Assembly: GCA_017643395.1 (NCBI GenBank)
Contig: JAEPNP010000003.1
Span: forward strand, 1-64,000
Source: Rhodothermales bacterium
Lineage (GTDB): Bacteria > Bacteroidota > Rhodothermia > Rhodothermales > UBA10348
Direction: 5' to 3'
Length of the DNA stretch: 64,000 bases
The position numbers and the translations under genes are program-made. Numbering within the stretch: the stretch's first letter is position 1; the number at the start of each line of letters is the position of its first letter. Positions 29,632 through 37,252 of the stretch are shown here, in pieces. The notes beneath the pieces are model-generated. The model was given only the letters and a program-made list of their open reading frames with translations. It was not told the origin of the DNA and ran no database searches.

Positions 29632-32154
29632 ATGTCAGATCTACCTTTCTACGCCTTCATGGACCAGCTCCCTTCACTGGGAGTGGCCATTTGCGTCTCG
29701 ATCCTCGCCGCCATCGTGCTGGCCTACATGGGCTCGGGGGCCATCGTATACACCCTGTTCATAGGGGCGCTTCTCTACGGATTCGGCGCCCCTACCTGGC
29801 TGTGGGGTGCGTTTGCGGTCTATGCCATTTTCGCGGTCACACCGGCCCGTCGCCTGTTGTCGGGCGCATTGATGAAGGTCATGACTGCCATGGAGTTTCT
29901 GCCGGTCATCTCGTCGACAGAGCAGGAGGCCATCGATGCAGGAACCGTCTGGTTGGAGGGTGAGCTCTTCTCCGGAAAACCGGACTTCAAGAAGATCCTG
30001 GCGTCCGACTACCCGGACCTGACACCGGAAGAGCAGGCGTTCGTGGACGGCCCGGTTCAGACGGTCTGCGACATGACGGACGACTGGGATGTTTTCCAGC
30101 GCCGGGACCTGCCTCCCGAGGTCTGGGAGTACCTGGCGAAAGAACGCTTTTTCGGCCTGATCATCCCCAAGGAGTACGGAGGCCACGGCTTCTCGCCGTC
30201 GGCAAACTCTGCCGTGGTGGGCAAGCTGGCGTCCGCCTCCACCGTGCTCGGGATTACGGTCATGGTGCCGAACTCGCTCGGGCCCGCGGAGCTGCTCATT
30301 CACTATGGCACGGACGCACAGAAGAAGCACTATCTGCCGCGGCTGGCCTCCCATGAGGAGATTCCGGCCTTTGCCCTGACCGAACCACAGGCCGGATCCG
30401 ACGCCGGCGCCATTTCATCCAGCGGAGAGGTGTTCAAGGGGGAGGACGGCAAGCTCTACCTGCGCCTGAACTGGAAAAAGCGCTACATCACGCTGGCGCC
30501 GATTGCGACCGTGCTCGGTCTCGCATTCAAGCTGTTCGACCCCGAGAATCTGCTCGGAAAGGGCACTGACCTCGGCATCACGTGTGCGCTCGTCCCAACG
30601 GACACACCGGGCGTAGACACCAGTCTGCGGCACGACCCCATCGCCATCCCGTTCTACAACGGGCCGACGGAAGGTCACGACGTGGTCGTTCCGCTGGAGG
30701 AATCAATCATCGGCGGTGCCGAGGGTGCCGGCCGCGGTTGGCGCATGCTCATGGAGTCCCTCGCCGCTGGTCGAGGCATCTCACTGCCGGCCACGTCAAC
30801 GGCCGGCACAAAGCACGCCGCGCGTGTGGCATCGGCCCATGCGGTGGTCCGCAAGCAGTTCGGCGTTTCGATCGGCAAGTTTGAGGGCATTGAAGAGCCC
30901 CTCGCCCGCATCGGAGGGTTCTCCTACATCCTGGAGGCAGCGCGCCGGTTTACCTGCGGTGGGCTCGATCAGGGTGCGAAGCCCGCGGTCGTGACGGCCA
31001 TGATGAAATACCAGTCCACGGAGCTCTTCCGGAAGGCGGTCAACGATGCCATGGACATCATGGGTGGCAACGCGATCTCGCGTGGTCCGCGCAACGCCGT
31101 GGCACACGCGTATATCAATACGCCGGTCTCCATCACCGTGGAGGGCGCAAACATCCTTACACGCACGCTCATGGTGTTCGGGCAGGGAGCCATCCGCTGC
31201 CATCCATACGTGCTGAAGGAGGTCGAGGCGCTGGGAACGGGAGACGTCAAGGCGTTCGACAAGGCCTTCTGGGCCCATGTGGGCCACGTGGCGCGCAACA
31301 AGAACCGCGCGCTACTGCTTTCGCTGACCCGTGGTCTGCTGGCCGGCAGTCCGGTCGGCGGAGGGGTCGGCAAGTACTATCGGCGACTTTCGTGGGCATC
31401 GGCCACATTCGCGTTCTGGGCCGACATCGCGCTCGGCACGCTGGGCGGCACGCTCAAACGCAAGGAGAAGCTTACCGGGCGCTTTGCGGACATCTTCTCC
31501 TGGATGTACCTGGGTGCGGCCGTGCTGGCTCGATATGAGGCAGAAGGACGGCGTAAGGAAGACCTGCCGATGGTCAAATGGTCCATGGAGTTTGCGCTCG
31601 GAGAGATGCAGAAAGCGTTCGATGGGCTCTTCGACAACATGACCCTTCCGGGCTTCACCTGGATGGTGCGCGGTCCCGTGGCAGCCTGGAGTCGCTTCAA
31701 CCGACTTGGCGGCGGACCGTCTGACAAGCAGGGGCACAAAGTGGCCCAGATCATCCAGACGCCGGGCAACCAGCGAGAGCGTCTGCTTTCAGGGGTGCAT
31801 ATCCCGGTCGCGGCAGATCGTCCGGTCAAACGGCTCGAGCTGGCCTTCGAGGCGTGTCATCAGGCCGATTCCCTGGCTCGCAAGCTCCGTTCGGCCGCCA
31901 AGGCCGGCACCATCAAGCGCAGCTCGCCGGCGCGTATGGTTGCCGCCGGCGTGGAAGCCGGAGTGCTGACCCAGGCCGAGGGCGACCTTTTGGCCAGGGC
32001 CGAAGCCATGCGTGCCGATACCATTGCGGTGGACTCGTTTACCCGCGAGGAGTACTTCGCCATGGCGGTTGATCCGGAGACGCTGGCCAGATCTGTGGAC
32101 GAAAATGCCGGTGGAGACGGCGCGGAACCTCACCATATGGCTCCGAGTCACTGA
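29632..32154 (+). CDS. fadE: Acyl-CoA dehydrogenase, FadE type (membrane-associated)
   Basis: 840 aa, close to E. coli FadE (about 814). Two to three N-terminal hydrophobic helices (residues 17-68) come before the dehydrogenase core. The core has FGLIIPKEYGGHGFSP, PAFALTEPQAGSDAGAI, the RGISLPATSTAGT region and DIMGGNAISRGPRN. A DUF1974-like C-terminal extension follows, as in FadE. It performs the FAD-linked first oxidation of acyl-CoA. It ends the operon: no further gene follows for 76 bases and I see no clear T-tract terminator. Confidence 0.93.
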   Translation: MSDLPFYAFMDQLPSLGVAICVSILAAIVLAYMGSGAIVYTLFIGALLYGFGAPTWLWGAFAVYAIFAVTPARRLLSGALMKVMTAMEFLPVISSTEQEAIDAGTVWLEGELFSGKPDFKKILASDYPDLTPEEQAFVDGPVQTVCDMTDDWDVFQRRDLPPEVWEYLAKERFFGLIIPKEYGGHGFSPSANSAVVGKLASASTVLGITVMVPNSLGPAELLIHYGTDAQKKHYLPRLASHEEIPAFALTEPQAGSDAGAISSSGEVFKGEDGKLYLRLNWKKRYITLAPIATVLGLAFKLFDPENLLGKGTDLGITCALVPTDTPGVDTSLRHDPIAIPFYNGPTEGHDVVVPLEESIIGGAEGAGRGWRMLMESLAAGRGISLPATSTAGTKHAARVASAHAVVRKQFGVSIGKFEGIEEPLARIGGFSYILEAARRFTCGGLDQGAKPAVVTAMMKYQSTELFRKAVNDAMDIMGGNAISRGPRNAVAHAYINTPVSITVEGANILTRTLMVFGQGAIRCHPYVLKEVEALGTGDVKAFDKAFWAHVGHVARNKNRALLLSLTRGLLAGSPVGGGVGKYYRRLSWASATFAFWADIALGTLGGTLKRKEKLTGRFADIFSWMYLGAAVLARYEAEGRRKEDLPMVKWSMEFALGEMQKAFDGLFDNMTLPGFTWMVRGPVAAWSRFNRLGGGPSDKQGHKVAQIIQTPGNQRERLLSGVHIPVAADRPVKRLELAFEACHQADSLARKLRSAAKAGTIKRSSPARMVAAGVEAGVLTQAEGDLLARAEAMRADTIAVDSFTREEYFAMAVDPETLARSVDENAGGDGAEPHHMAPSH

Positions 32155-32230
32155 TTTCCGCGCCGAGGGGTGTAGACACCCGTTAGGCTCGCTTCTTGCT
32201 TCACGGTATCTTGACAGCTACTGCGTCGCG

Positions 32231-32956
32231 ATGGCAAGTCTCACAGTCGACCATTTCCTGACCGCAGGGCCTGACATGGAGCAGGCCCAGTACCGCATCC
32301 TGGCCGGCCTTCGGCCCGTCCAGGAAGACTTCGCGCGTACGGCCATCTACCCGCACCTCAGTGATCTCATCGAGCTGCATGCGTCGCTCGAGAAGCTCCG
32401 CCGGCAGCTCGGTGAGATCCGGGACGCGTTGCCCACCGAAATCGACTCCATCGATCTGGAGAACAACGAGGTCGTGCACGCCGAGCCGCCGAGGGATTTC
32501 GGGCCCATGGGTCACCTCGGAGAGCTCATCGAGTGGGCCCTGCCGCTGCTGAGGCAGACCATCGAGGAGGGCCGCACCATCTTCGAGTTTGTCGATTCGA
32601 GCCTGCGCATTGAGCAGGTGGGAATCCTGCCTTCCTACACCGAGGAGGGTTATCTGATGGTGCCGGACATGGACGCCGACGAGCTCTGCGTGCTGCGCTA
32701 CGCCATGTCGATCGTTACGCGCTCGAATGAGCGCTACCGCGGCCTGCGCACGAGCGTCGTGAAGCGCCTGCCGGATCGCAGGGCGATCCCGCCGGCGCAC
32801 ATCAAGCTCTCACTGGCAAAGGAGCAGCCCGACCTGCCGAATCCCGCCACGTACTACGTGGACGCGGACATCGAATTCCCGTTTGACGCGACGGTGATGC
32901 CAATCGCCAAACGCAAGCTCATGCGGCACCTGTTCAAGGGAGGCGCCTCGGCCTGA
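32231..32956 (+). CDS. Conserved-looking hypothetical protein
   Basis: 241 aa. I do not recognise a family. No signal peptide or membrane span is visible; it is acidic and probably helical in the first half (LHASLEKLRRQLGEIRDAL). The second half has YLMVPDMDADELCVLRYAMSI split by charged residues. There is no catalytic motif. The start at 32231 (MASLTVDHF) is preferred over upstream in-frame codons that overlap fadE. It is co-directional with the fad operon but separated by 76 bases. Repeat DNA begins right after its stop. Confidence 0.7.
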   Translation: MASLTVDHFLTAGPDMEQAQYRILAGLRPVQEDFARTAIYPHLSDLIELHASLEKLRRQLGEIRDALPTEIDSIDLENNEVVHAEPPRDFGPMGHLGELIEWALPLLRQTIEEGRTIFEFVDSSLRIEQVGILPSYTEEGYLMVPDMDADELCVLRYAMSIVTRSNERYRGLRTSVVKRLPDRRAIPPAHIKLSLAKEQPDLPNPATYYVDADIEFPFDATVMPIAKRKLMRHLFKGGASA

Positions 32957-32987
32957 GGCGTCGGGCGCGACGCCGGCGCGCGGGCCC

Positions 32988-33060
32988 GGTTCTGGCGCGC
33001 GGCTCCGGTTCTGGCGCGCGGCCCAATCCCGGCGCGGGCTCCGGCCCCCGGCGTAGGGCC
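32988..33060. repeat. Left GC arm of island D (19-bp repeat)
   Basis: Two 19-bp units start GGTTCTGGCGCGCGG at 32988 and 33007. A GGCTCCGGCCCC stretch then leads toward GCCTCGGCCTCGG at 33057-33069. A very similar GGCTCCGGCCCC ... GCCTCGGCCT segment precedes the array at 63.8 kb. No gene is seen in 32957-33394. Confidence 0.7.
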
Positions 33061-33084
33061 TCGGCCTCGGCGCGTGGCCCCAAC

Positions 33085-33212
33085 ATGGAATCCACCCCCC
33101 GTTCTACACCCGAGCGCCCGCCGCGCGGTCGGCGATATGGAATCCGCCCCGGTTTTACACCCGAGCGCCCGTCGCGAGTCCTCAGAGGTGTAATCCAACC
33201 CCCGTTTTACAC
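33085..33212. repeat. Array D: three dyads at 52/51-bp period
   Basis: D1 33085-33109 (ATGGAAT ... TCTACAC), D2 33137-33160 (ATGGAAT ... TTTACAC) and D3 33188-33212 (GTGTAAT ... TTTACAC). The 27-bp spacers at 33110-33136 and 33161-33187 both begin CCGAGCGCCCG. The AT-rich 7-mers stand out in DNA that is otherwise almost all G and C. Confidence 0.8.
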
Positions 33213-33301
33213 TTCCGCCCCGGCCGGCCGCCCACCAGGCGCTGCGAGTCGGCCACGCGGGGAGCGCCGGCCCGCCACGACCCGGCCCGCAGCCCCCCGG
33301 C

Positions 33302-33390
33302 GCCGCAGCGCCAACCCGGCGCCGCAACGCCAACCCGGCCCGCAGCGCCAACCCGGCCCGCAACGCCAACCCGGCGCCGCAGCGCCCAAG
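33302..33390. repeat. Right GC arm of island D (19-bp repeat)
   Basis: Units of GCCGCAGCGCCAACCCGG type recur at 33302, 33321, 33340 and 33359, period 19. They resemble the reverse complement of the left-arm unit, so array D sits between roughly inverted copies of one short repeat. The tract runs up to the stop of the serine hydrolase. Confidence 0.7.
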
Positions 33391-33394
33391 CCGC

Positions 33395-35005
33395 CTACTC
33401 CGACCGGTCGAATCGCAAACTCCACACTCGGCCCTGGCTCGCGCGGAATCCATCGATCCGCCCGCGCCCGTCTCGCGTGAACACCACGGTGCCGAGCCGC
33501 GACCTGAAAGCATCCGTGTACAGCGGAGTCATGACGCCGCTGTTCCCGTAGCGGTCCAGCATCATCAGACGTGCGTCTTCCCGCACCACGCGGTAGGTCA
33601 CCTCGGCCTCCGGGCTGTGGTAGGAGCCCTCAAAGGTGTCCATTTCGCCCTCGTCGGGCTCGAACCGCTCGACGCGCTCGTACCTGAGCGTATCGCCGCT
33701 GGTTTGGGCCAGAAACGCGGTGTCGTCGGAATCAAAAACCAGCACCTCTCCACGGAGGCCACGAAACCGCATCCCGGTCTCCGGCACAAGACGACCGCCA
33801 GGACCCATCAGTCCATCGGTTGTCGCGGTTAGCACGACATAGGACTGGTTGCGGGTATTCCGGAAGCCTCCGGCCAGGTCCTCCAGACGATCTCTCGAAA
33901 GGCGTACGATAGGCTCCGGCGCGACGGAGGGGTCGTCAGAGAGCGCATCGCCCAGCCAGAGTTCGGCCGTCGAGCGGGCCAGGGCGGTTGCGTTGGCTCC
34001 GGCGGTATTGCACATGACAGCCACGGCGACCCCCTGGTCCGGATAGCGCGCCAGGTACCCCCGATAACCGGCGGTAGCACCACTGTGGCGAATCTCCGGA
34101 ACGCCGCGCCAGGTGCCGACCACGAGGCCGCTGGCGTAGGAAATCTCCACGCCGTTGTTCAGCACGCCCTGCCGGTGCATTTCTTCCCGAAAGGCAGCCG
34201 GACCGGTTTCCAGATACCAGGTGAAGCGTAGCAGGTCCCCGACAGTGGTAAGCAGTCCGCCGTTGCCGTGCACGTTTTCGAACGGCATCAGCATGTTGAA
34301 GCCGCCGGTTTGTTGATTCGGGCGATAGGCAGTAGCGCGATCCTTGACCACGCGAGTGTAATCATCGCGCCACTCGGTGTGGTGCAGTCCCAGGGGCTCG
34401 AAAATCCGCGTACGGCTGAACTCGGCGAACGACATCCCGGATACCCGCTCCACAATGATGGCTTGCAGGTTGTAGCCGGTGTTGGTGTACGAGTAGTAGG
34501 TGCCCGGCGGATAGTTGAGCTCCAGTTGCCGGGAGGCGATGTCCAGGGCATGCACATGCGTGTGCGTGCGTGTCGTGCGGGACCACCCCGAGATCCCGGC
34601 GACCGAACCCCAATCACGTAGTCCGCTGGTGTGGGTCATCAGGTGGCGCAACGTAATCGGTTCGCCGTAGTCGGGCAGTTCCGGCACCCAGGAGCGAATG
34701 TCCTCGTCCAGCGAAACTGCTCCGTCGAGGGCAAGCAGGATGGTAGCTGCCGCCGTGAACTGCTTTGAGACGGAGCCGGGCTCGAAAATGGTCATCGGGG
34801 TGTTGATGACATCGAATTCGAGGTTGGCCATACCGTAGGCCCGCTCCAACACGATCTCGCCGTCTTGGCTCACTCCCACAGCGCAACCGGGGAGGTCGGT
34901 GCCGACGAATGCGGCAAATACGTCATCCACCTGTTGCGCGGATTGGGCAAGAGCACCCGGAGCCAAGCCGAGGAGCAGGAGCAGAAAGGTTGAAAGGACA
35001 CGCAT
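33395..35005 (-). CDS. Serine hydrolase, beta-lactamase/PBP-like family
   Basis: 536 aa, exported (signal MRVLSTFLLLLLGLAPGALA). The class C beta-lactamase-like fold has SVSK (nucleophile S78, K81), the Y-x-N motif at Y173-T-N175, and HSGATAGYRG in the region of the third KTG/HxG motif. A C-terminal domain of ~190 residues with beta character follows, as in many 'serine hydrolase' proteins with lipocalin-like tails. Likely a periplasmic D-amino-peptidase, esterase or penicillin-binding-like enzyme; true beta-lactamase activity is not implied. It converges on the hypothetical gene across island D. Confidence 0.88.
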   Translation of the reverse strand: MRVLSTFLLLLLGLAPGALAQSAQQVDDVFAAFVGTDLPGCAVGVSQDGEIVLERAYGMANLEFDVINTPMTIFEPGSVSKQFTAAATILLALDGAVSLDEDIRSWVPELPDYGEPITLRHLMTHTSGLRDWGSVAGISGWSRTTRTHTHVHALDIASRQLELNYPPGTYYSYTNTGYNLQAIIVERVSGMSFAEFSRTRIFEPLGLHHTEWRDDYTRVVKDRATAYRPNQQTGGFNMLMPFENVHGNGGLLTTVGDLLRFTWYLETGPAAFREEMHRQGVLNNGVEISYASGLVVGTWRGVPEIRHSGATAGYRGYLARYPDQGVAVAVMCNTAGANATALARSTAELWLGDALSDDPSVAPEPIVRLSRDRLEDLAGGFRNTRNQSYVVLTATTDGLMGPGGRLVPETGMRFRGLRGEVLVFDSDDTAFLAQTSGDTLRYERVERFEPDEGEMDTFEGSYHSPEAEVTYRVVREDARLMMLDRYGNSGVMTPLYTDAFRSRLGTVVFTRDGRGRIDGFRASQGRVWSLRFDRSE

Positions 35006-35161
35006 GGCCGAACCTGGGTTGGATCAATCTTTGTAACTAGGGACTGCGTCAGGCGGCATCAAGCCGCGACAAGGGGAGAAAATCCGGGTATTTCAGAAAC
35101 CTGGATGCTTCTTCCCTGTAACTAAACGGCTCGCATTCCCCAGGATAGAGAAGAAAGACCC

Positions 35162-35356
35162 ATGGCCACTCAGGCGATGAACGACAGCTGGCGCCGCGTC
35201 CAGAATCAGATCACTTCGGTATGGTCCGATGTAGAGTTTGGCGACAAGGAGATGAAGAAGGCCCGCGGTAATCTGCGCAAGATGGTCGAGCTCATCCACG
35301 AGAAGACCGGCGAGCCGCGTCCGGCCATCATGCAGAAGATCTCTGCATTCCTGTAG
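35162..35356 (+). CDS. Small protein, CsbD-like pattern
   Basis: 64 aa, soluble and charged. Its pattern W-x-V-Q-N-x-I, VWSDVEFGDKEM, A-x-GN-x-x-K-x-V-x-LI-HEKTGEP recalls the CsbD general-stress family, but the similarity is weak and length alone fits many small proteins. It has its own ribosome binding site (AGAAGAAAGACCC before ATG) and ends at a good terminator, so it is a single-gene unit. In the upstream leader GTAACTA occurs twice (35034 and 35119). Confidence 0.6.
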   Translation: MATQAMNDSWRRVQNQITSVWSDVEFGDKEMKKARGNLRKMVELIHEKTGEPRPAIMQKISAFL

Positions 35357-35382
35357 GCGAGCCTGACAGGTATCGTTTTCTG

Positions 35383-35414
35383 GGCCCCGTCAGACCGGCG
35401 GGGCCTTTCTTTTT
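35383..35414 (+). terminator. Intrinsic terminator after the small CsbD-like gene
   Basis: A 7-bp perfect stem (GGCCCCG 35383-35389 with CGGGGCC 35399-35405) is followed by TTTCTTTTT. It lies 27 bases past the stop and just upstream of the carboxyltransferase gene, which must therefore have its own promoter or read-through. Confidence 0.85.
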
Positions 35415-35447
35415 GGCTTCGATTGGCAGCGCTTCCAGAAGACACCC

Positions 35448-37112
35448 ATGGCAGCAATCGGTAAGGCACTTTCTGCCAAATCCACCCACGAGGACGCATA
35501 CGAGGCCCTCATCGAGGAGTGGCATGAACGCTCGGCGCGTCTCCGCATGGGCGGTGGGCAGAAGCGCATCGACCGTGAGCATGCGCGCGGAAAGCTTACG
35601 GCTCGAGAGCGCATCGCGGCCCTGCTCGACGAACCATCTGGCTTCATGGAGCTCGGCCTGTTTGCAGGGGACGGCCTGTACGATGCCGAGGGCGGCTGCC
35701 CGGCCGCCGGAACGGTCATGGGGCTCGGGCGCGTGTCTGGGCGCCTCTGCGTCGTGGTCGCCAACGACGCCACCGTCAAGGCCGGCGCGTGGTTTCCCAT
35801 CACCGCCAAAAAGAATCTCCGGGCGCAGGAGTTCGCACTCGAGAACCACCTGCCCATCATCTACCTGGTAGACTCGGCGGGTGTCTTCCTGCCGATGCAA
35901 GACGAGATCTTCCCGGACCGGGATCACTTCGGCCGCATTTTCCGCAACAACGCGCTCCTTTCCTCAAAAGGGATCCCCCAGATTGCAGCAATCATGGGTT
36001 CGTGCGTGGCGGGAGGTGCCTACCTCCCGATCATGAGTGACGAGGCTCTGATTGTCGATGGCACCGGCTCGGTCTTCCTTGCCGGACCGTTCCTGGTCAA
36101 AGCCGCGATCGGGGAGGAGGTGGACAAGGAGACGCTCGGGGGAGCATCCACCCACGCCCAGATTTCGGGCGTAACCGACTATCGCGTGCCTGATGATGAG
36201 ACGTGCCTCGAGACGGTGCGGGATCTGGTTTCGCGATTCGGAAAGCGGGACCGCGCGGGATTTGACCGGGCCGATGCCGTAGCGCCCTCGTTCGACGCCG
36301 AGGAGATTCTTTCCATCGTGCCCACGGTTGGCAATGTGCCGTACGACATGCGGCAGGTGCTCGCCCGAGTTATCGACGCGGATTCCTGGACCGAGTACAA
36401 ACAGGAGTACGGACAGACCATCCTTTGTGGATACGCGCGCGTGGACGGCTGGAGCGTTGGCATTGTGGCCAACCAGCGGCTGGTGGTAAAGGCCCGTTCC
36501 GGGGCAAAGGCCTCCTCGAACGAGATGCAGGCCGGCGGCGTGATCTACTCCGACTCGGCCGACAAGGCCACGCGCTTCATCCTGAACTGCAATCAGAAAC
36601 GCATACCCCTGGTTTTTCTGCAGGATGTAACCGGATTCATGGTCGGCACGCGGGCCGAGCACGGCGGCATCATCAAGGACGGCGCCAAGATGGTGAATGC
36701 GGTATCGAACTCGACCGTGCCCAAGTTCACCATCGTGGTGGGCAACTCGTACGGAGCGGGAAACTATGCGATGTGCGGCAGGGCGTACGATCCAAGGCTA
36801 ATGCTAGCCTGGCCCACAGCCCGCATTGCGGTTATGGGCGGGGCGCAGGCAGCCAAGACGCTCGTGCAGATTCAGCTGGCCAAGCTGAAGCGGTCCGGTG
36901 AGGAGCCGGACGAGGCGACCCAGAAGGCGCTGCTGGAGAAAATCACCGCTCGCTACGACGCACAGACCTCCCCGTACTATGCCGCAGCCAGGCTGTGGGT
37001 GGACGAGATAATCGATCCGAGGCAAACCCGGGAGTGGATATCGACCGGCATCGAAATGGCGGACCACAACCCGGTGGTACCTGCATTCAATCCGGGCGTA
37101 ATCCAGACCTGA
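35448..37112 (+). CDS. Acyl-CoA carboxylase, carboxyltransferase subunit (methylcrotonyl-CoA carboxylase beta-like)
   Basis: 554 aa with both halves of the crotonase-like carboxyltransferase fold. The N-terminal half has GKLTARERI, VVANDATVKAGAWFPITAKK, DSAGVFLPMQDEIFPD and GSCVAGGAYLP. The C-terminal half has QDVTGFMVG, GNSYGAGNYAMCGRAYDPR and AVMGGAQAA. The DSAGVFLPMQ-EIFPD signature and length fit the MCC-beta branch (leucine or isoprenoid catabolism) better than propionyl-CoA carboxylase. No biotin carboxylase/BCCP subunit gene is in the window, so its partner is elsewhere. Confidence 0.9.
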   Translation: MAAIGKALSAKSTHEDAYEALIEEWHERSARLRMGGGQKRIDREHARGKLTARERIAALLDEPSGFMELGLFAGDGLYDAEGGCPAAGTVMGLGRVSGRLCVVVANDATVKAGAWFPITAKKNLRAQEFALENHLPIIYLVDSAGVFLPMQDEIFPDRDHFGRIFRNNALLSSKGIPQIAAIMGSCVAGGAYLPIMSDEALIVDGTGSVFLAGPFLVKAAIGEEVDKETLGGASTHAQISGVTDYRVPDDETCLETVRDLVSRFGKRDRAGFDRADAVAPSFDAEEILSIVPTVGNVPYDMRQVLARVIDADSWTEYKQEYGQTILCGYARVDGWSVGIVANQRLVVKARSGAKASSNEMQAGGVIYSDSADKATRFILNCNQKRIPLVFLQDVTGFMVGTRAEHGGIIKDGAKMVNAVSNSTVPKFTIVVGNSYGAGNYAMCGRAYDPRLMLAWPTARIAVMGGAQAAKTLVQIQLAKLKRSGEEPDEATQKALLEKITARYDAQTSPYYAAARLWVDEIIDPRQTREWISTGIEMADHNPVVPAFNPGVIQT

Positions 37113-37183
37113 GTCGCCGCCGCTGGTGGCCGAAAATCGGCTGCCCCACGTAGCGAATCCTGCCGGAGCCGTGCGGAAATGTG

Positions 37184-37208
37184 AACCTCCTGTGGGCTTC
37201 TGGAGGTT
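37184..37208. promoter_or_regulatory. Inverted repeat upstream of second acyl-CoA synthetase
   Basis: AACCTCC (37184-37190) and GGAGGTT (37202-37208) form a perfect 7-bp dyad with an 11-bp centre, 44 bases before the synthetase start. No T-tract follows, so an operator is more likely than a terminator. It is the only such feature in the 140-base gap. Confidence 0.4.
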
Positions 37209-37252
37209 GCGCAGGCGGCCCCGTACCATAGCGGGCCCATCTGCCCGTTCCT

